The notes: generated by a model not told the origin, from the letters alone. Positions 37,269-47,211 are shown, numbered from the stretch's first letter. The stretch: 64,000 nt of DNA from Arsukibacterium sp. UBA3155 (GCA_002364615.1 DEYP01000028.1:187645-251644), one strand, 5' to 3'. Numbers and translations: made by a program.

Positions 37269-38392
37269 TGCTAAGTTTTATCGACAATTTCTGGCAGTTG
37301 TTTGCGCTGTCAGCCCCCTGGCTGCTGGTCGGGTTAGTGGTGGCCGCAATAATGAAAGTCTGGATCCCGATGAGCTGGCTGCAGCAGCAACTGGGCGGTG
37401 ATGGTATAAAACCCGTGATAAAAGGTGCATTACTGGGCGCGCCTTTGCCGCTGTGCAGTTGCGGGGTGATCCCGGCCGCTATGCAGTTGCGCCGCGGCGG
37501 TGCCGGCAAAGGGGCAACCGTTGCTTTTTTAAGTGCTACCCCGGAAACCGGCGTCGACTCGATTTCTGTGTCCTATGTGTTGCTCGGGCCGGTGATGGCG
37601 ATAGTGCGGCCGGTTGCAGCGATAATAAGCGCCATTGTCTCGGGTTTATTAGTCGGTAAGGCCAGTGAACCAGCAACCGCGGTCACAGAGCCAGCGCCAG
37701 CCCCTGCTCTGCCAACAGCAAAAAGTTGCTGCGCCGGCAAAGCAGCGGTAACCAGCGAACCGGTTAAAGCGTCATGTTGTGCCACTGATAAAACCAAAGC
37801 TGCAAAATTAACGCTGTGGCAGCAGGCAAAACAAGGCCTTGAGTACAGCAGCGGCAAACTGCTCAGCGACTTTTACCTGTGGCTGCTGTTGGGCTTATTT
37901 TTTGCGGCGCTGGTGCAAACCCTGGTACCAATGGATTATTTAACGCAGTACGGCAGCAGCATCTGGACCATGTTGTTAATGGTACTGATTTCGGTACCCA
38001 TGTATGTCTGCGCCACCGCATCAACCCCTATTGCAGCGGCAATGATGCTGGTGGGCATCTCGCCCGGTGCAGCACTGGTGTTTATGCAGGCTGGCCCGGC
38101 AACTAATATTGCTACTATCAGTGTGGTGTATAAAGAGCTAGGGAGCAGAGCGCTGGCCGCCTATCTGTTCGGCGTTATCGTCATGTCAGTGCTATTTGGC
38201 TGGTTACTGGATCAGGGCCTCGCCTATTTTGATATCTCAGTGCAGGGCGCAATGCAACACCAGCACTCGGTATTACCCGGCTGGCTGGAACTCGCGGCAG
38301 CCCTGTTGTTGGCAGGCATAATCCTGCGCATTATCTGGCGCCAGCTTAATCAACGCCGGCAGCGTCATCAGCTGCAATCACGACGCGGCTAA
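37268..38392 (+). CDS. SO_0444-family Cu/Zn efflux permease
   Basis: A 374-residue membrane protein of the permease family including Shewanella SO_0444. It has two homologous halves of about four TM each; the first contains GAPLPLCSCGVIPAAMQLR and the second SVPMYVCATASTPIAAAMM. The loop between them (about 137-175) is Cys-rich with two CC motifs (KSCCAGK, ASCCATDK), probably metal-binding. It is translationally coupled to the ZntR-like regulator, supporting Zn/Cu efflux. Transport direction and ion are inferred from family and context. Confidence 0.9.
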   Translation: MLSFIDNFWQLFALSAPWLLVGLVVAAIMKVWIPMSWLQQQLGGDGIKPVIKGALLGAPLPLCSCGVIPAAMQLRRGGAGKGATVAFLSATPETGVDSISVSYVLLGPVMAIVRPVAAIISAIVSGLLVGKASEPATAVTEPAPAPALPTAKSCCAGKAAVTSEPVKASCCATDKTKAAKLTLWQQAKQGLEYSSGKLLSDFYLWLLLGLFFAALVQTLVPMDYLTQYGSSIWTMLLMVLISVPMYVCATASTPIAAAMMLVGISPGAALVFMQAGPATNIATISVVYKELGSRALAAYLFGVIVMSVLFGWLLDQGLAYFDISVQGAMQHQHSVLPGWLELAAALLLAGIILRIIWRQLNQRRQRHQLQSRRG

Positions 38393-38492
38393 AATCTTCA
38401 GATAAATCCTTGTTTTAGCCACCGGCAGCTGACAAACGCCGGTGCGCCTGTTACCTTATATACAGCAATGATTGCGACTATAAGGATGTCCT

Positions 38493-38984
38493 ATGCTAAC
38501 GCTGTTCGCCCGAATTCTTAAAGTACTGAACTCCGAAGCATCCCCCTGGCAAATTGGCTGGGCTATCGGCCTGGGTCTGTTAGCAGGTTTACTGCCATTT
38601 GGCATACTCACGCTGCTTATTATTCTTTTGGTGTGCCTGTTTACCGTCAATCTGGCTACTTTTATTCTGGTTTGGGGCCTGTGCAGCGGTCTGATGTTCA
38701 TTTTTGGTGATTCGCTGGAAGCGTTAACCTGGCAATATGCGCAAAGCCCTGCCCTGTTGCAGCTGTTGGCTCAAAGTGAAACGCTGCAAATGTTGCACTT
38801 ACATCACACCCTGGTGCTGGGCGCTTTTGTACTGGGCATGCTGTTGCTCGTTCCGGTTGCCTGGTTGGGTACCATACTGGTTAAACAGTACCGCGGCCGG
38901 GTGATGAGCAAACTGCAACAATGGAAAGTAGTGCAGATGTTAAAAGCCAGCAAGCTGGTTCAGCTGTATGAAAATTTAAATTAA
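38493..38984 (+). CDS. TIGR03546 family membrane protein
   Basis: A 163-residue protein with about three TM segments, beginning LTLFARILKVLNSEASPWQI and GWAIGLGLLAGLLPFG, which mark the TIGR03546 family (DUF2062-like). It has an AAGGATG ribosome site and is followed after 10 bases by its regular partner, TIGR03545. The pair is widespread in marine gammaproteobacteria and its role is unknown. Confidence 0.88.
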   Translation: MLTLFARILKVLNSEASPWQIGWAIGLGLLAGLLPFGILTLLIILLVCLFTVNLATFILVWGLCSGLMFIFGDSLEALTWQYAQSPALLQLLAQSETLQMLHLHHTLVLGAFVLGMLLLVPVAWLGTILVKQYRGRVMSKLQQWKVVQMLKASKLVQLYENLN

Positions 38985-38994
38985 GGAGCGAGCA

Positions 38995-40749
38995 ATGATC
39001 CGTAAATCCGGTTGGTTAATTTTTCTTGCGATGCTCGCCGCTATTCTGGCGCTGGTTTATTTGTTTCTTGGCACGGCTATCCGGCTCGGTATGGTTTATA
39101 CCCTGGAAAAAGCAGCAGGGGCAGAAGTTAATATTAGTAATGTCTCGGTAAGTCTGGCGCCAATTGCGCTGAACATCAGCGAATTGCAGATAACCGACAA
39201 TGCCAAACCCAGTCACAATACGATTAGTTTTGCTAATGCCAAGGCAGCAATAGAAGTCTGGCCAGCCTTACTCGGCTATTACGTTATTGACGATTTATCC
39301 GTCGACGGTCTGGCTTATGGTACCGAGCGCAGCAGTCCTGGCAAAGTATTTCGGGGCCCCAATGCGGATCCGGCCGATAAAGTCGACTTACAGCAATTAT
39401 TGCTACTGGACTTACCTAATGCTGATGAGTTACTCGCCCGGGCTGATTTGAAAACAGTTGCCCGCGGCGAAGAATTGCAACAGCTGGCCAAAAACCAGCA
39501 GCAAGTTCTGAAGGACTTACAGTCACAGCTGCCTGACAAAGCCAAACTGGAACAAATTCAGGCGCAGATCAAAGCGCTGACCGACAGTAAAATTGAAAAC
39601 CCCGCCGATTTAGCCAGTAAAGCTGCCGAGTTAAAGGAATTGCAAGACACTCTGCGGGCTGAACGCGATAAATTAAAAGCAGTACAACAGCAGCTAAGCC
39701 AGAGCCGGCAGCAGCTACAACAGGCGGTTAGCGCAGTGCGTGAAGCCAGCAGCAGCGATTGGAAAAAGCTGCAAGATTTGGCCAATATCGGTGAGGGCGG
39801 GCTGGCGCCTATCAGCCAAATTTTATTAGGCGACTTCTGGGGTGAGCGAATTGGCCAGCTAGAAGCCGTGTACCGCCTGGCAAAACCCTATATCCCGGCT
39901 AATTTACCAAATAGCGACGAAGTGCCTGATCCAGAAATCGTAATGCCTAACCGTATTTTACCTTTGCCCAGCCAACCTTATCCGGATTTCTGGATCAAAA
40001 ATGCCCGGGTAAACTGGTTAATTGGCGGTGGCGAAGCATTAATAGAGCTGCGGGATATTACTGCCCAGCACGACATTATCAACGCCGCCACTCGTTTTAA
40101 TGCCCAGGTCACCGGCTTGCCTCAGCTATCATTGCTGAAACTGGACGGTGACTTCGCCGTGCTTGAGCAAATGGTGACGAACGTGAACTGGCAACTGCAA
40201 GGCATCAATGTCGACAGCATGGATATTGGCCGGGGCGAGACCCTGCTGCAACTTGCTAGCGCCAAACTCAGTACCACAGGTAAACTGAATCTGGTTAATA
40301 ATCAGGTTAAACAACAGGCTCAGCTGGTATTGCAACAGCCTGAGTTTAACGCCAGCGACAATAAATACATCCAGCAACTGGCGACACTACTGAACCAGCA
40401 AGCAGAAATTCCATTGAATTTAAATGCCACCGGGCTAATCAGTGCACCAGACGTCAGTATTCGCTCACCGTTAGATAAACTGCTGGCAGATGCCGTGATG
40501 GGTGAGGCAAAAGCGAAAATAGCGGCGCTGCAATCCGATTTACGCAGCAAGCTCGACACCAAACTGCAACAACAGCTTGGTGGCCAGAGTGAATGGCTGA
40601 GCATGCTAAACCAGCAAGACAGTGCCGCTGAGTCGATGGAAGGCAATATTGAGCAAATGCTTAATGCCAAACTGGCTGGTGTAAAAGATCAGGCTAAAGA
40701 TAAATTAAAAGATAAGCTACGGGACCGTCTTGGTGGCGGGGGCGGCTAA
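38995..40749 (+). CDS. TIGR03545 family protein (AsmA-like envelope protein)
   Basis: A 584-residue protein with one N-terminal TM (about 7-28), an AsmA/DUF748-like beta segment (GAEVNISNVSVSLAPIALNI), a central coiled coil (about 150-260, rich in Gln/Leu/Lys), a second beta region with FWIKNARVNWLIGGGEA, and a C-terminal Lys/Asp/Gly tail (DKLRDRLGGGGG). By architecture it may bridge the periplasm or handle lipid; this is inferred from AsmA-like relatives. Its 3' end overlaps the convergent beta-amylase gene by 33 bases. Confidence 0.85.
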   Translation: MIRKSGWLIFLAMLAAILALVYLFLGTAIRLGMVYTLEKAAGAEVNISNVSVSLAPIALNISELQITDNAKPSHNTISFANAKAAIEVWPALLGYYVIDDLSVDGLAYGTERSSPGKVFRGPNADPADKVDLQQLLLLDLPNADELLARADLKTVARGEELQQLAKNQQQVLKDLQSQLPDKAKLEQIQAQIKALTDSKIENPADLASKAAELKELQDTLRAERDKLKAVQQQLSQSRQQLQQAVSAVREASSSDWKKLQDLANIGEGGLAPISQILLGDFWGERIGQLEAVYRLAKPYIPANLPNSDEVPDPEIVMPNRILPLPSQPYPDFWIKNARVNWLIGGGEALIELRDITAQHDIINAATRFNAQVTGLPQLSLLKLDGDFAVLEQMVTNVNWQLQGINVDSMDIGRGETLLQLASAKLSTTGKLNLVNNQVKQQAQLVLQQPEFNASDNKYIQQLATLLNQQAEIPLNLNATGLISAPDVSIRSPLDKLLADAVMGEAKAKIAALQSDLRSKLDTKLQQQLGGQSEWLSMLNQQDSAAESMEGNIEQMLNAKLAGVKDQAKDKLKDKLRDRLGGGGG

Positions 40750-42123
40750 TAAAAAAGGCTGTTTCAAACGCTGAATTAATTGCTGATAGCGGCGCTGCCC
40801 CAGGCCGCCGTCTGTTACCTGCGAAAGCCTTAGCACCGTCATGCCCTGATAATGACCCCGGCTAAATACCGCGTCAATATTATCCCAACCCTGGTGATGT
40901 GTTACTCCAGCAGCCAGGGCATTTTCCCCTTTTAACACTACCTGCTGGCGGGTTGCTTCAGCGCCCAGCCAGCTAACCAGGGTTTTGGCCAGCGACTGAC
41001 TGCTGCTATCTGGCAAATCGTCCATTTCCAGCGCGGTAAAGTGCAATACAATGCCGCGCGGTTCATTGCCAAACGCCGCTGCTAAGCCAACAATACCGGC
41101 ATAACCAAAACCATTGTCAGCACTGAATAGCAATGCACTAGTGATTAGCCCGGCAGCCAGCTCGGCACTGCGTCTGCTGTTATCGGTAGCAGCCATTTTC
41201 CAGTGAATGCCCGGAATTTTAAAACCCAGTTCTATGGTCGCTAATTTATGACTAAAAGCAGTTAGTGCCGCATCCAGCATTCGCCTGCCATGGCCCAGCA
41301 GCGCCATATGGTACCAATCAATAAAATCCCGGCCATAAGCACTGTTAAACGCCACACCACTGGCGATAAAGCTATCGCCATCAGCGGGCGGCGATAGCTG
41401 GTTAAATGCGCTGAAATGAGTTTGCCAACTCTTATTCATTGCCTCTACGGTCTGATACTTGTGCTGCATGGCGGCTTGAAAATCGGCAATCGCTAACGTT
41501 GAATAAGCCTGAAAACCACCGCGACTGGGGTAAGCTGTTCTGCCACCATCGTGGCTGTTGTAAGAGGGGTAACGCAATTCACCAGCCGGCCCCATAGAGA
41601 TATTAATTTCACTGATACTCGGTGCCATTGCCGCATATTGGCTGGCAAACGCCTGCATAAACTCGATATATTGCGGCAGCACCCATTGGTCGGCCCACAA
41701 TGCGACCGTTTCAGTGGAATGGTTGCCAAATTCGCTTTTATACTGCAGATCCGTGTCCGCAACGCCTTGCTGCTGATAATGCTGCCAAATCCAGGGTGGC
41801 AGCGGAATATCACAATCATCCCCGACATTACCACCACACTGGTGAAATGCCATTATCGGCACAACTCTCAGGCCGGAAGCCACAATATCGCTGAAAATAG
41901 CGTCATAATAACGCCAGTCGAATTGCTGATCGCCGGCTTTCTCCACCAGCCCCCACCAGATATCAACCGATACCCCATCCACACCAATCTGCTTAGCTAC
42001 GGCCAGCTGCTGTTGAAACTCAGCGCGATCGGTCACTTGCAAAGGTGCCATGACATTGGCAGTAAATGCAAGACAACGTGCTGAGCACAGCAGCAGCACA
42101 CAACCGAATACTATAAATCGCAT
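40717..42123 (-). CDS. Secreted beta-amylase, glycoside hydrolase family 14
   Basis: A 468-residue protein with a signal peptide (about 1-19). GH14 hallmarks are clear: GVDGVSVDIWWGLVE (about 48-61), FHQCGGNVGDDCDIPLPPW (about 93-111), and MGPAGELRYPSY with catalytic acid Glu182, plus LHFTALEMDD with catalytic base Glu366. These correspond to Glu186 and Glu380 of soybean beta-amylase. It releases maltose from the non-reducing ends of starch or glycogen. There is no C-terminal starch-binding domain. The ATG at 42123 starts the signal peptide. No maltose-uptake genes are adjacent. Confidence 0.92.
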   Translation of the reverse strand: MRFIVFGCVLLLCSARCLAFTANVMAPLQVTDRAEFQQQLAVAKQIGVDGVSVDIWWGLVEKAGDQQFDWRYYDAIFSDIVASGLRVVPIMAFHQCGGNVGDDCDIPLPPWIWQHYQQQGVADTDLQYKSEFGNHSTETVALWADQWVLPQYIEFMQAFASQYAAMAPSISEINISMGPAGELRYPSYNSHDGGRTAYPSRGGFQAYSTLAIADFQAAMQHKYQTVEAMNKSWQTHFSAFNQLSPPADGDSFIASGVAFNSAYGRDFIDWYHMALLGHGRRMLDAALTAFSHKLATIELGFKIPGIHWKMAATDNSRRSAELAAGLITSALLFSADNGFGYAGIVGLAAAFGNEPRGIVLHFTALEMDDLPDSSSQSLAKTLVSWLGAEATRQQVVLKGENALAAGVTHHQGWDNIDAVFSRGHYQGMTVLRLSQVTDGGLGQRRYQQLIQRLKQPFLLAAPATKTVP

Positions 42124-42197
42124 CTTCAATATCCATATTTTAAAACAGGGAGCTATTAAAGCGTGCTTAGCCAGCAAAGTATTGTCCGGTTACGACA

Positions 42198-42224
42198 ATA
42201 AAAAAAGCCGCGGCAAGCGGCTTT
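42198..42224 (-). terminator. Rho-independent terminator after rraB
   Basis: On the minus strand AAAGCCGC, loop TTGCC, GCGGCTTTTTTATT: an 8-bp stem with a T-run, 28 bases past the rraB stop. Confidence 0.9.
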
Positions 42225-42251
42225 ATCTAAAACAAGGAAGTGGTTACATAA

Positions 42252-42623
42252 CTACTCTTCGTCGTCATCGAGCTCGAAGTCTTCTTCGTCGCCTTCAAAG
42301 TAAGTGCCCCAACCGTCATATTCTACGCCGTGTTTATGCGCCAGTTGTTCCAGCTTAATGGCATCGGCTACTATCGGGGCGATTTCCAACGCTTGCTCGC
42401 GAATGGCATCAAATACCCAGGCACTGCCGCCATCTTCAAACTCGACTTCTTCGGCATCGGTTACTTCGTAACCGAGCTTAAATAGCTCAACCGCCAGTTT
42501 TTCCAGCTTATTGAAATCTTTGTCGTAAAAGTGATGCTCAACGGTATATAGCGCGTCCGGATCGCTGCCATCCTCTAATAACGCACTAATGGTGTCTTCA
42601 GTAAATTCCTGCCAGTTTTCCAT
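42252..42623 (-). CDS. rraB: RraB, regulator of RNase E activity
   Basis: A 123-residue acidic protein. LLEDGSDPDALYTVEHHFYD, FKLGYEVTDAEE and VEYDGWGTYFE match E. coli RraB, and the C-terminus is the usual acidic tail. RraB binds the RNase E scaffold region and lowers mRNA decay. It lies 3 bases after the plsC stop in the parC-plsC-rraB string and is followed by a terminator. Confidence 0.95.
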   Translation of the reverse strand: MENWQEFTEDTISALLEDGSDPDALYTVEHHFYDKDFNKLEKLAVELFKLGYEVTDAEEVEFEDGGSAWVFDAIREQALEIAPIVADAIKLEQLAHKHGVEYDGWGTYFEGDEEDFELDDDEE

Positions 42624-42626
42624 TTT

Positions 42627-43370
42627 TTACTCTTCTGCTGAGATATTGCTGGCAGTGTAGTCGTTGCCAAGTTCAGTATCAAGTAGCCCGATTTGCCCGG
42701 CCATCAGCTGGCGGGTATTTTTGGCAAACTGACGAATACTGTCCTCTTTACTCAGGGTAATCGGGGCCATCATCTGAATAATCACCTTGCCGTTATTCCA
42801 GCGGTTTAGCTTAATTTGCTGATGGGTGGTACTCATACATACCGGCACCATTTGCACATTCGCTTCCAGCGCTATATGAAACGCGCCCATTTTAAACGGT
42901 AATAAACCCCGGCCATAACTGCGGGTACCTTCCGGAAACATCCAGACCGACAGGTTCTGCTGGGTTATCCGCTCGGCTGCAGCGAGCATGGTGCTAAGTG
43001 CTTTTTCTTTATTGTTGCGATCAATCATCAGATTACCGCTTAGCCAGTATAGCTGCCCAAAAAACGGAATATACTTCAGGCTTTTTTTGCCCAGGGTGAC
43101 CGTACCAGGCAACACTGAGCCGCTCATGGTAAACAGGTCGAGATTATTCTGATGGTTGGCAATAAAAACATAAGGGGTGTTCGCCTGGATAGCCGGGTCG
43201 CGACGGATCTCAACACTAATGCCTAAAATCCACGATACCCTGCCATACCAGTGTGAAAACAAGGCGACATTATTACGATGAAAAGGCCGCACCAGACATA
43301 CTGCAAGCCCCGCTATGGTACTGACGATAAAAAACAACGCCAGCAAAATGATCCGAACGACAGCTATCAA
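42627..43370 (-). CDS. plsC: 1-acyl-sn-glycerol-3-phosphate acyltransferase PlsC
   Basis: A 247-residue inner-membrane enzyme with TM segments at about 3-25, the acyltransferase HX4D motif NHQNNLD, GKKSLKYIPFFGQLYW and the FPEGTRSYGRG acyl-acceptor motif. It makes phosphatidic acid from lysophosphatidate. The start is a TTG, supported by alignment to E. coli PlsC and by AAGGGG upstream; that ribosome site lies in the 3' arm of a perfect 10-bp hairpin. Confidence 0.95.
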   Translation of the reverse strand: MIAVVRIILLALFFIVSTIAGLAVCLVRPFHRNNVALFSHWYGRVSWILGISVEIRRDPAIQANTPYVFIANHQNNLDLFTMSGSVLPGTVTLGKKSLKYIPFFGQLYWLSGNLMIDRNNKEKALSTMLAAAERITQQNLSVWMFPEGTRSYGRGLLPFKMGAFHIALEANVQMVPVCMSTTHQQIKLNRWNNGKVIIQMMAPITLSKEDSIRQFAKNTRQLMAGQIGLLDTELGNDYTASNISAEE

Positions 43371-43373
43371 CCT

Positions 43374-43401
43374 TATGCCCCTTCAGCAGAAAAGGGGCAT
43401 A
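43374..43401 (-). promoter_or_regulatory. Perfect 10-bp hairpin covering the plsC ribosome site
   Basis: TATGCCCCTT and AAGGGGCATA (8-base loop) lie between the parC stop and the TTG start of plsC. On the transcript the AAGGGG that would serve as ribosome site is paired. There is no T-run, so a translation-control or attenuating role is more likely than termination. Confidence 0.6.
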
Positions 43402-43412
43402 GTATAACGGGT

Positions 43413-45722
43413 TTAGCTGTCATTGCTGGTTGGATCACTGCCACTGTCGCCGGCCGTCGTATTTGGCGTGTTGCCAAGCTGCAGCTGCACTTCGTCAATG
43501 CGCTGCAAACCACGGGGCAATTTATTACCCCGACGACCGCGCTCGCCAACGTAATGCGCTAAATCAGCCATTTTCAAGGTAAGTTTACGCTTACCTGCAA
43601 CCAGCGTGACCCCACCATCGGCCGGCACAACCGCCAACTGACAGACATACTCTTCGCGACTTGCCGCGCGGGCTGTTGGTATCGACATTAATTTATTGCC
43701 CTTGCCCTTACTCAGCTTGGGTAATTCGCTGACCGGAAATACCAGCATTCTTCCTTCATTTGAAATACAGAGCAATAAATCAGTCTCGGGTTGTTTCACG
43801 ACAAGCGGCGGCAATACTTTGGCACCGGCTGGCAAACTCAGCACCGCCTTCCCTGCTTTATTACGACTAAGCAAATCACTGTATTCCGCGACAAAGCCAT
43901 AGCCTGCATCGCTGGCTAACAATAATGCCCGTTTTTCATCGCCCAATAACACATGGTCAACCGTTTCACCGGCCACGATGGTAAAGCGGCCGCTTAATGG
44001 CTCGCCCTGACCGCGGGCTGAAGGCAGTTCGTGGGCTTCGGTTGCATAACTGCGGCCACTGGAGTCGATAAACACCGCCTGCTGATTAGACCGGCCACTG
44101 GCCATGGCTTTAAATGCATCGCCCGCCTTATAGCTTAAGGCATTGCCGTCGACATCATGACCTTTAGCGCAGCGCACCCAGCCTTTTTCCGATAACACCA
44201 CGCTTACCGGCTCACTGGGGAGTAACTCTTTTTCACTAAGGGCCTTAGCTTCACCCCGTGTCACCAGCGGGCTGCGCCGATCATCGCCATATTTTTCCGC
44301 ATCGGCCAGCAATTCGTCGCGGATCAGTTTAGTCAGTTTTTTCTCTGAGCCTAAAATACTTTGCAGCTTGTCGCGTTCTTTGGCCAGCGCATCCTGCTCG
44401 CCCCGGATCTTCATTTCTTCCAATTTTGCCAGATGACGAAGCTTCAGCTCTAAAATGGCTTCGGCCTGGCGCTCGGTAATACCGAAAAAAGCAATCAGCT
44501 CAGGTTTAGGTTCGTCAAAGGTGCGGATAATGCGAATAACATCATCAATGTTTAAAAAGGCGATTAGTAAGCCTTCTAACACATGCAAACGGTCGAGTAC
44601 TTTATCTAAGCGGTATTGCAAGCGCCGACGCACCGTATCGCGACGGAAACTAAGCCACTCGTTCAGAATTTCCAGCAGGTTTTTTACCCGGGGCCGCTGG
44701 TCCAGTCCCAGAATATTTAAGTTAACCCGGTAACTGCGCTCTAAATCAGTGGTCGCAAATAAATGCTGCATCAGCTGGTCAATATCCACCCGGTTTGAGC
44801 GCGGCATAATGACTATGCGAGTTGGGTTTTCATGATCAGACTCATCACGCAGATCACTGACCATCGGCAACTTTTTCGCCTGCATCTGGCCGGCAATTTG
44901 TTCCAGAATTTTCGCCCCAGAGGTTTGATGCGGCAGTGCGGTCAGCACAATTTCACCATCCTCAAGCTGATACACTGCCCGCATTTTAATGCTGCCACGG
45001 CCGCTTTGATAAATGGCAGCAATGTCGCTGGCCGAACTGATAATTTCAGCATCGGTCGGGTAATCCGGACCTTTTACGTACTGCATTAAATCGGTAATGG
45101 AGCTTTGCGGATTGTCCAGTAAGGCGGCACAGGCATTGGCCACTTCACGCACATTATGCGGCGGAATATCTGTCGCCATGCCCACCGCAATACCGGTAAT
45201 ACCATTAAGCAGAATATGCGGCAAACGCGCCGGCAGCACTTTTGGCTCTTCCAGGGTACCGTCAAAGTTCGGCGCCCAGTCGGTAGTACCCGAGCCAAGT
45301 TCCGATAATAAGACTTCGCTAAAACGGGATAATTTCGCTTCGGTGTAACGCATGGCGGCAAATGATTTCGGATCATCCGGTGCACCCCAGTTACCCTGGC
45401 CATCTACCAGTGGATAGCGATAAGAGAACGGTTGCGCCATCAACACCATGGCTTCATAACAGGCACTGTCGCCGTGCGGATGAAACTTACCCAGTACATC
45501 ACCAACGGTTCTGGCTGACTTTTTATATTTTGCCAGATGCGACAGCCCCAGTTCTGACATGGCATACACTATTCGTCGTTGTACAGGCTTTAAGCCATCG
45601 CCAATATGCGGCAAAGCCCGGTCCATAATGACGTACATCGAATAATTTAAGTAGGCTTCTTCAGTAAAGCGGCGCAGCGGTAACTGCTCTACACCGTCGT
45701 GGGATAACACCGTTTCTGTCAT
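43413..45722 (-). CDS. parC: DNA topoisomerase IV subunit A
   Basis: A 769-residue type IIA topoisomerase subunit. The quinolone-determining region [12 protein letters not shown] keeps the wild-type Ser and Glu. The catalytic Tyr is in [11 protein letters not shown]. The C-terminal beta-pinwheel region (about 500-745) is present. With ParE it decatenates daughter chromosomes. It is followed by plsC as in E. coli. Confidence 0.97.
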   Translation of the reverse strand: MTETVLSHDGVEQLPLRRFTEEAYLNYSMYVIMDRALPHIGDGLKPVQRRIVYAMSELGLSHLAKYKKSARTVGDVLGKFHPHGDSACYEAMVLMAQPFSYRYPLVDGQGNWGAPDDPKSFAAMRYTEAKLSRFSEVLLSELGSGTTDWAPNFDGTLEEPKVLPARLPHILLNGITGIAVGMATDIPPHNVREVANACAALLDNPQSSITDLMQYVKGPDYPTDAEIISSASDIAAIYQSGRGSIKMRAVYQLEDGEIVLTALPHQTSGAKILEQIAGQMQAKKLPMVSDLRDESDHENPTRIVIMPRSNRVDIDQLMQHLFATTDLERSYRVNLNILGLDQRPRVKNLLEILNEWLSFRRDTVRRRLQYRLDKVLDRLHVLEGLLIAFLNIDDVIRIIRTFDEPKPELIAFFGITERQAEAILELKLRHLAKLEEMKIRGEQDALAKERDKLQSILGSEKKLTKLIRDELLADAEKYGDDRRSPLVTRGEAKALSEKELLPSEPVSVVLSEKGWVRCAKGHDVDGNALSYKAGDAFKAMASGRSNQQAVFIDSSGRSYATEAHELPSARGQGEPLSGRFTIVAGETVDHVLLGDEKRALLLASDAGYGFVAEYSDLLSRNKAGKAVLSLPAGAKVLPPLVVKQPETDLLLCISNEGRMLVFPVSELPKLSKGKGNKLMSIPTARAASREEYVCQLAVVPADGGVTLVAGKRKLTLKMADLAHYVGERGRRGNKLPRGLQRIDEVQLQLGNTPNTTAGDSGSDPTSNDS

Positions 45723-45816
45723 GCCGGTTCCTGTTGTTATTTAGCTAAGTCGTGGTCAAATGTCGTTTTAACACTAGTTCTTACATTAGTTTTTACATTG
45801 GCACTTGCCTGGGTTG

Positions 45817-47211
45817 CTATAAGGGCACACCGTTGCTCTTACTCGCTGTTTTACTGGCACGGCGGCTGAATTGCCACAATACAATGCCAAGTAAGATAAG
45901 CGTGGTACAGCCAAGGATCCCCAGCCACAGTAGCTGAATTTGCCTTTTTCGCTCCACCTCCTGCAGCCGCAGAGCTTTTAATTCATTCTCAGCTTCGAGC
46001 AGATTGCTGCGTACCTGATGCCGCTCGCTGTCAAACTCCAGCCGGATCCGCTCCAATGCCAGTTCATTTTCTTTGTTACGTAGCAGCTGAAATCCATCTA
46101 CAAAGTCTTGCAACACCAGATACGCTTTCTGATATTGATCTTGCTGGGCCAATAATTCGGCCCGTAACAGTTTAATGGCCAAGGTGACATGTTCCACTTG
46201 TTCAGCCGGTTGATCTGCCGCCTGCTCTGCCAGCATCACATGTTGCATCGCCAGCGAAGTCTGCTCTAAGTCACGGTATATTAATGCTTTTTCATAATGA
46301 TGCGACTGCACATGATAACTCGATTGCAACCGCGGCAAATATTGCTCTGCCTTCTCAATATACCCAAGCGCGGCTTCTGTACGGCTCATTTCAGCGCTGG
46401 TAATCGCCAGCCCCAGATAGGCGTGATACAGATTAACCGCGTCATTGGCATTTAAACTGCGCTGCAGCATCTGGTTGAAATGATCTAACGCCTGCTGATA
46501 CTGTTCCTGATAGCTGTAGGTGCGGGCCAGGTTAAACAATACGGCGATTTCATTTTTCACCCAGCCCAATTGTTGATATAACACCAGAGCCCGCTGCAAA
46601 AACGCCACGGCATCATCTTCAAATGCCAGGGACGAATACATCAGACCAAGCTGGGCATTCACCTCGGCCAGGATCTGAGGATCTTGCAGCAGTTCAGCTC
46701 GCTGATAAACCGTTTTAAGCAATGACAATGCCTGCTTATCATCATTCTGATCGCTTAAAACAGCGGCCTGATTAATCTGCCCCCGTAAAATCAGTTTCTC
46801 GTTATCCAACAACGTGGCTAACGCCGTGCCCTGCTGATAATGCTTCATGGCCTCGGTTAGCTGCACCTGCATTTCCAGGGCGTAACCCAGTTCGTACCAT
46901 ACTTCTACCTTTAACGCTGACTCGGTATCTTTAAGTAACTCCAGAGCCTGGCGCGCCGCCTGCTGTTGTTGCTGATGCCGGCCCAGTGCACTGTATACCG
47001 CCGCTTGCTGGCGCAACCAATACGCTTGCACCGCTGCAGGCTGAGTGGCAAATTCCGGCTGGTGTTGGTTAAGAATGGTCAGACTTTGCTCAGGCTGCTG
47101 GTGTTTCATATCATCCAGCTGCAACAGCCAGTCCGGTATCGGCTGAGCCTGTAAGCCAAACGCCAGACACAGCCATGACAGCGCGCAAAAGTAGTGGCAG
47201 ATTCTCTTCAA
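45817..47211 (-). CDS. TPR-repeat membrane protein lacking an output domain
   Basis: A 464-residue protein: signal peptide (about 1-22), about seven tetratricopeptide repeats (about 75-360), a coiled coil (about 375-425) and one TM (about 427-448), ending in a short basic tail. This is the sensor half of the TPR-coil-TM proteins that normally continue into a GGDEF or histidine kinase domain; here it stops at the inner face. Whether this is a natural short form or a truncation is unclear; the 94 bases after the stop carry no remnant. Start is a TTG with AAGGA upstream. It sits between parE and parC. Confidence 0.8.
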   Translation of the reverse strand: MKRICHYFCALSWLCLAFGLQAQPIPDWLLQLDDMKHQQPEQSLTILNQHQPEFATQPAAVQAYWLRQQAAVYSALGRHQQQQQAARQALELLKDTESALKVEVWYELGYALEMQVQLTEAMKHYQQGTALATLLDNEKLILRGQINQAAVLSDQNDDKQALSLLKTVYQRAELLQDPQILAEVNAQLGLMYSSLAFEDDAVAFLQRALVLYQQLGWVKNEIAVLFNLARTYSYQEQYQQALDHFNQMLQRSLNANDAVNLYHAYLGLAITSAEMSRTEAALGYIEKAEQYLPRLQSSYHVQSHHYEKALIYRDLEQTSLAMQHVMLAEQAADQPAEQVEHVTLAIKLLRAELLAQQDQYQKAYLVLQDFVDGFQLLRNKENELALERIRLEFDSERHQVRSNLLEAENELKALRLQEVERKRQIQLLWLGILGCTTLILLGIVLWQFSRRASKTASKSNGVPL

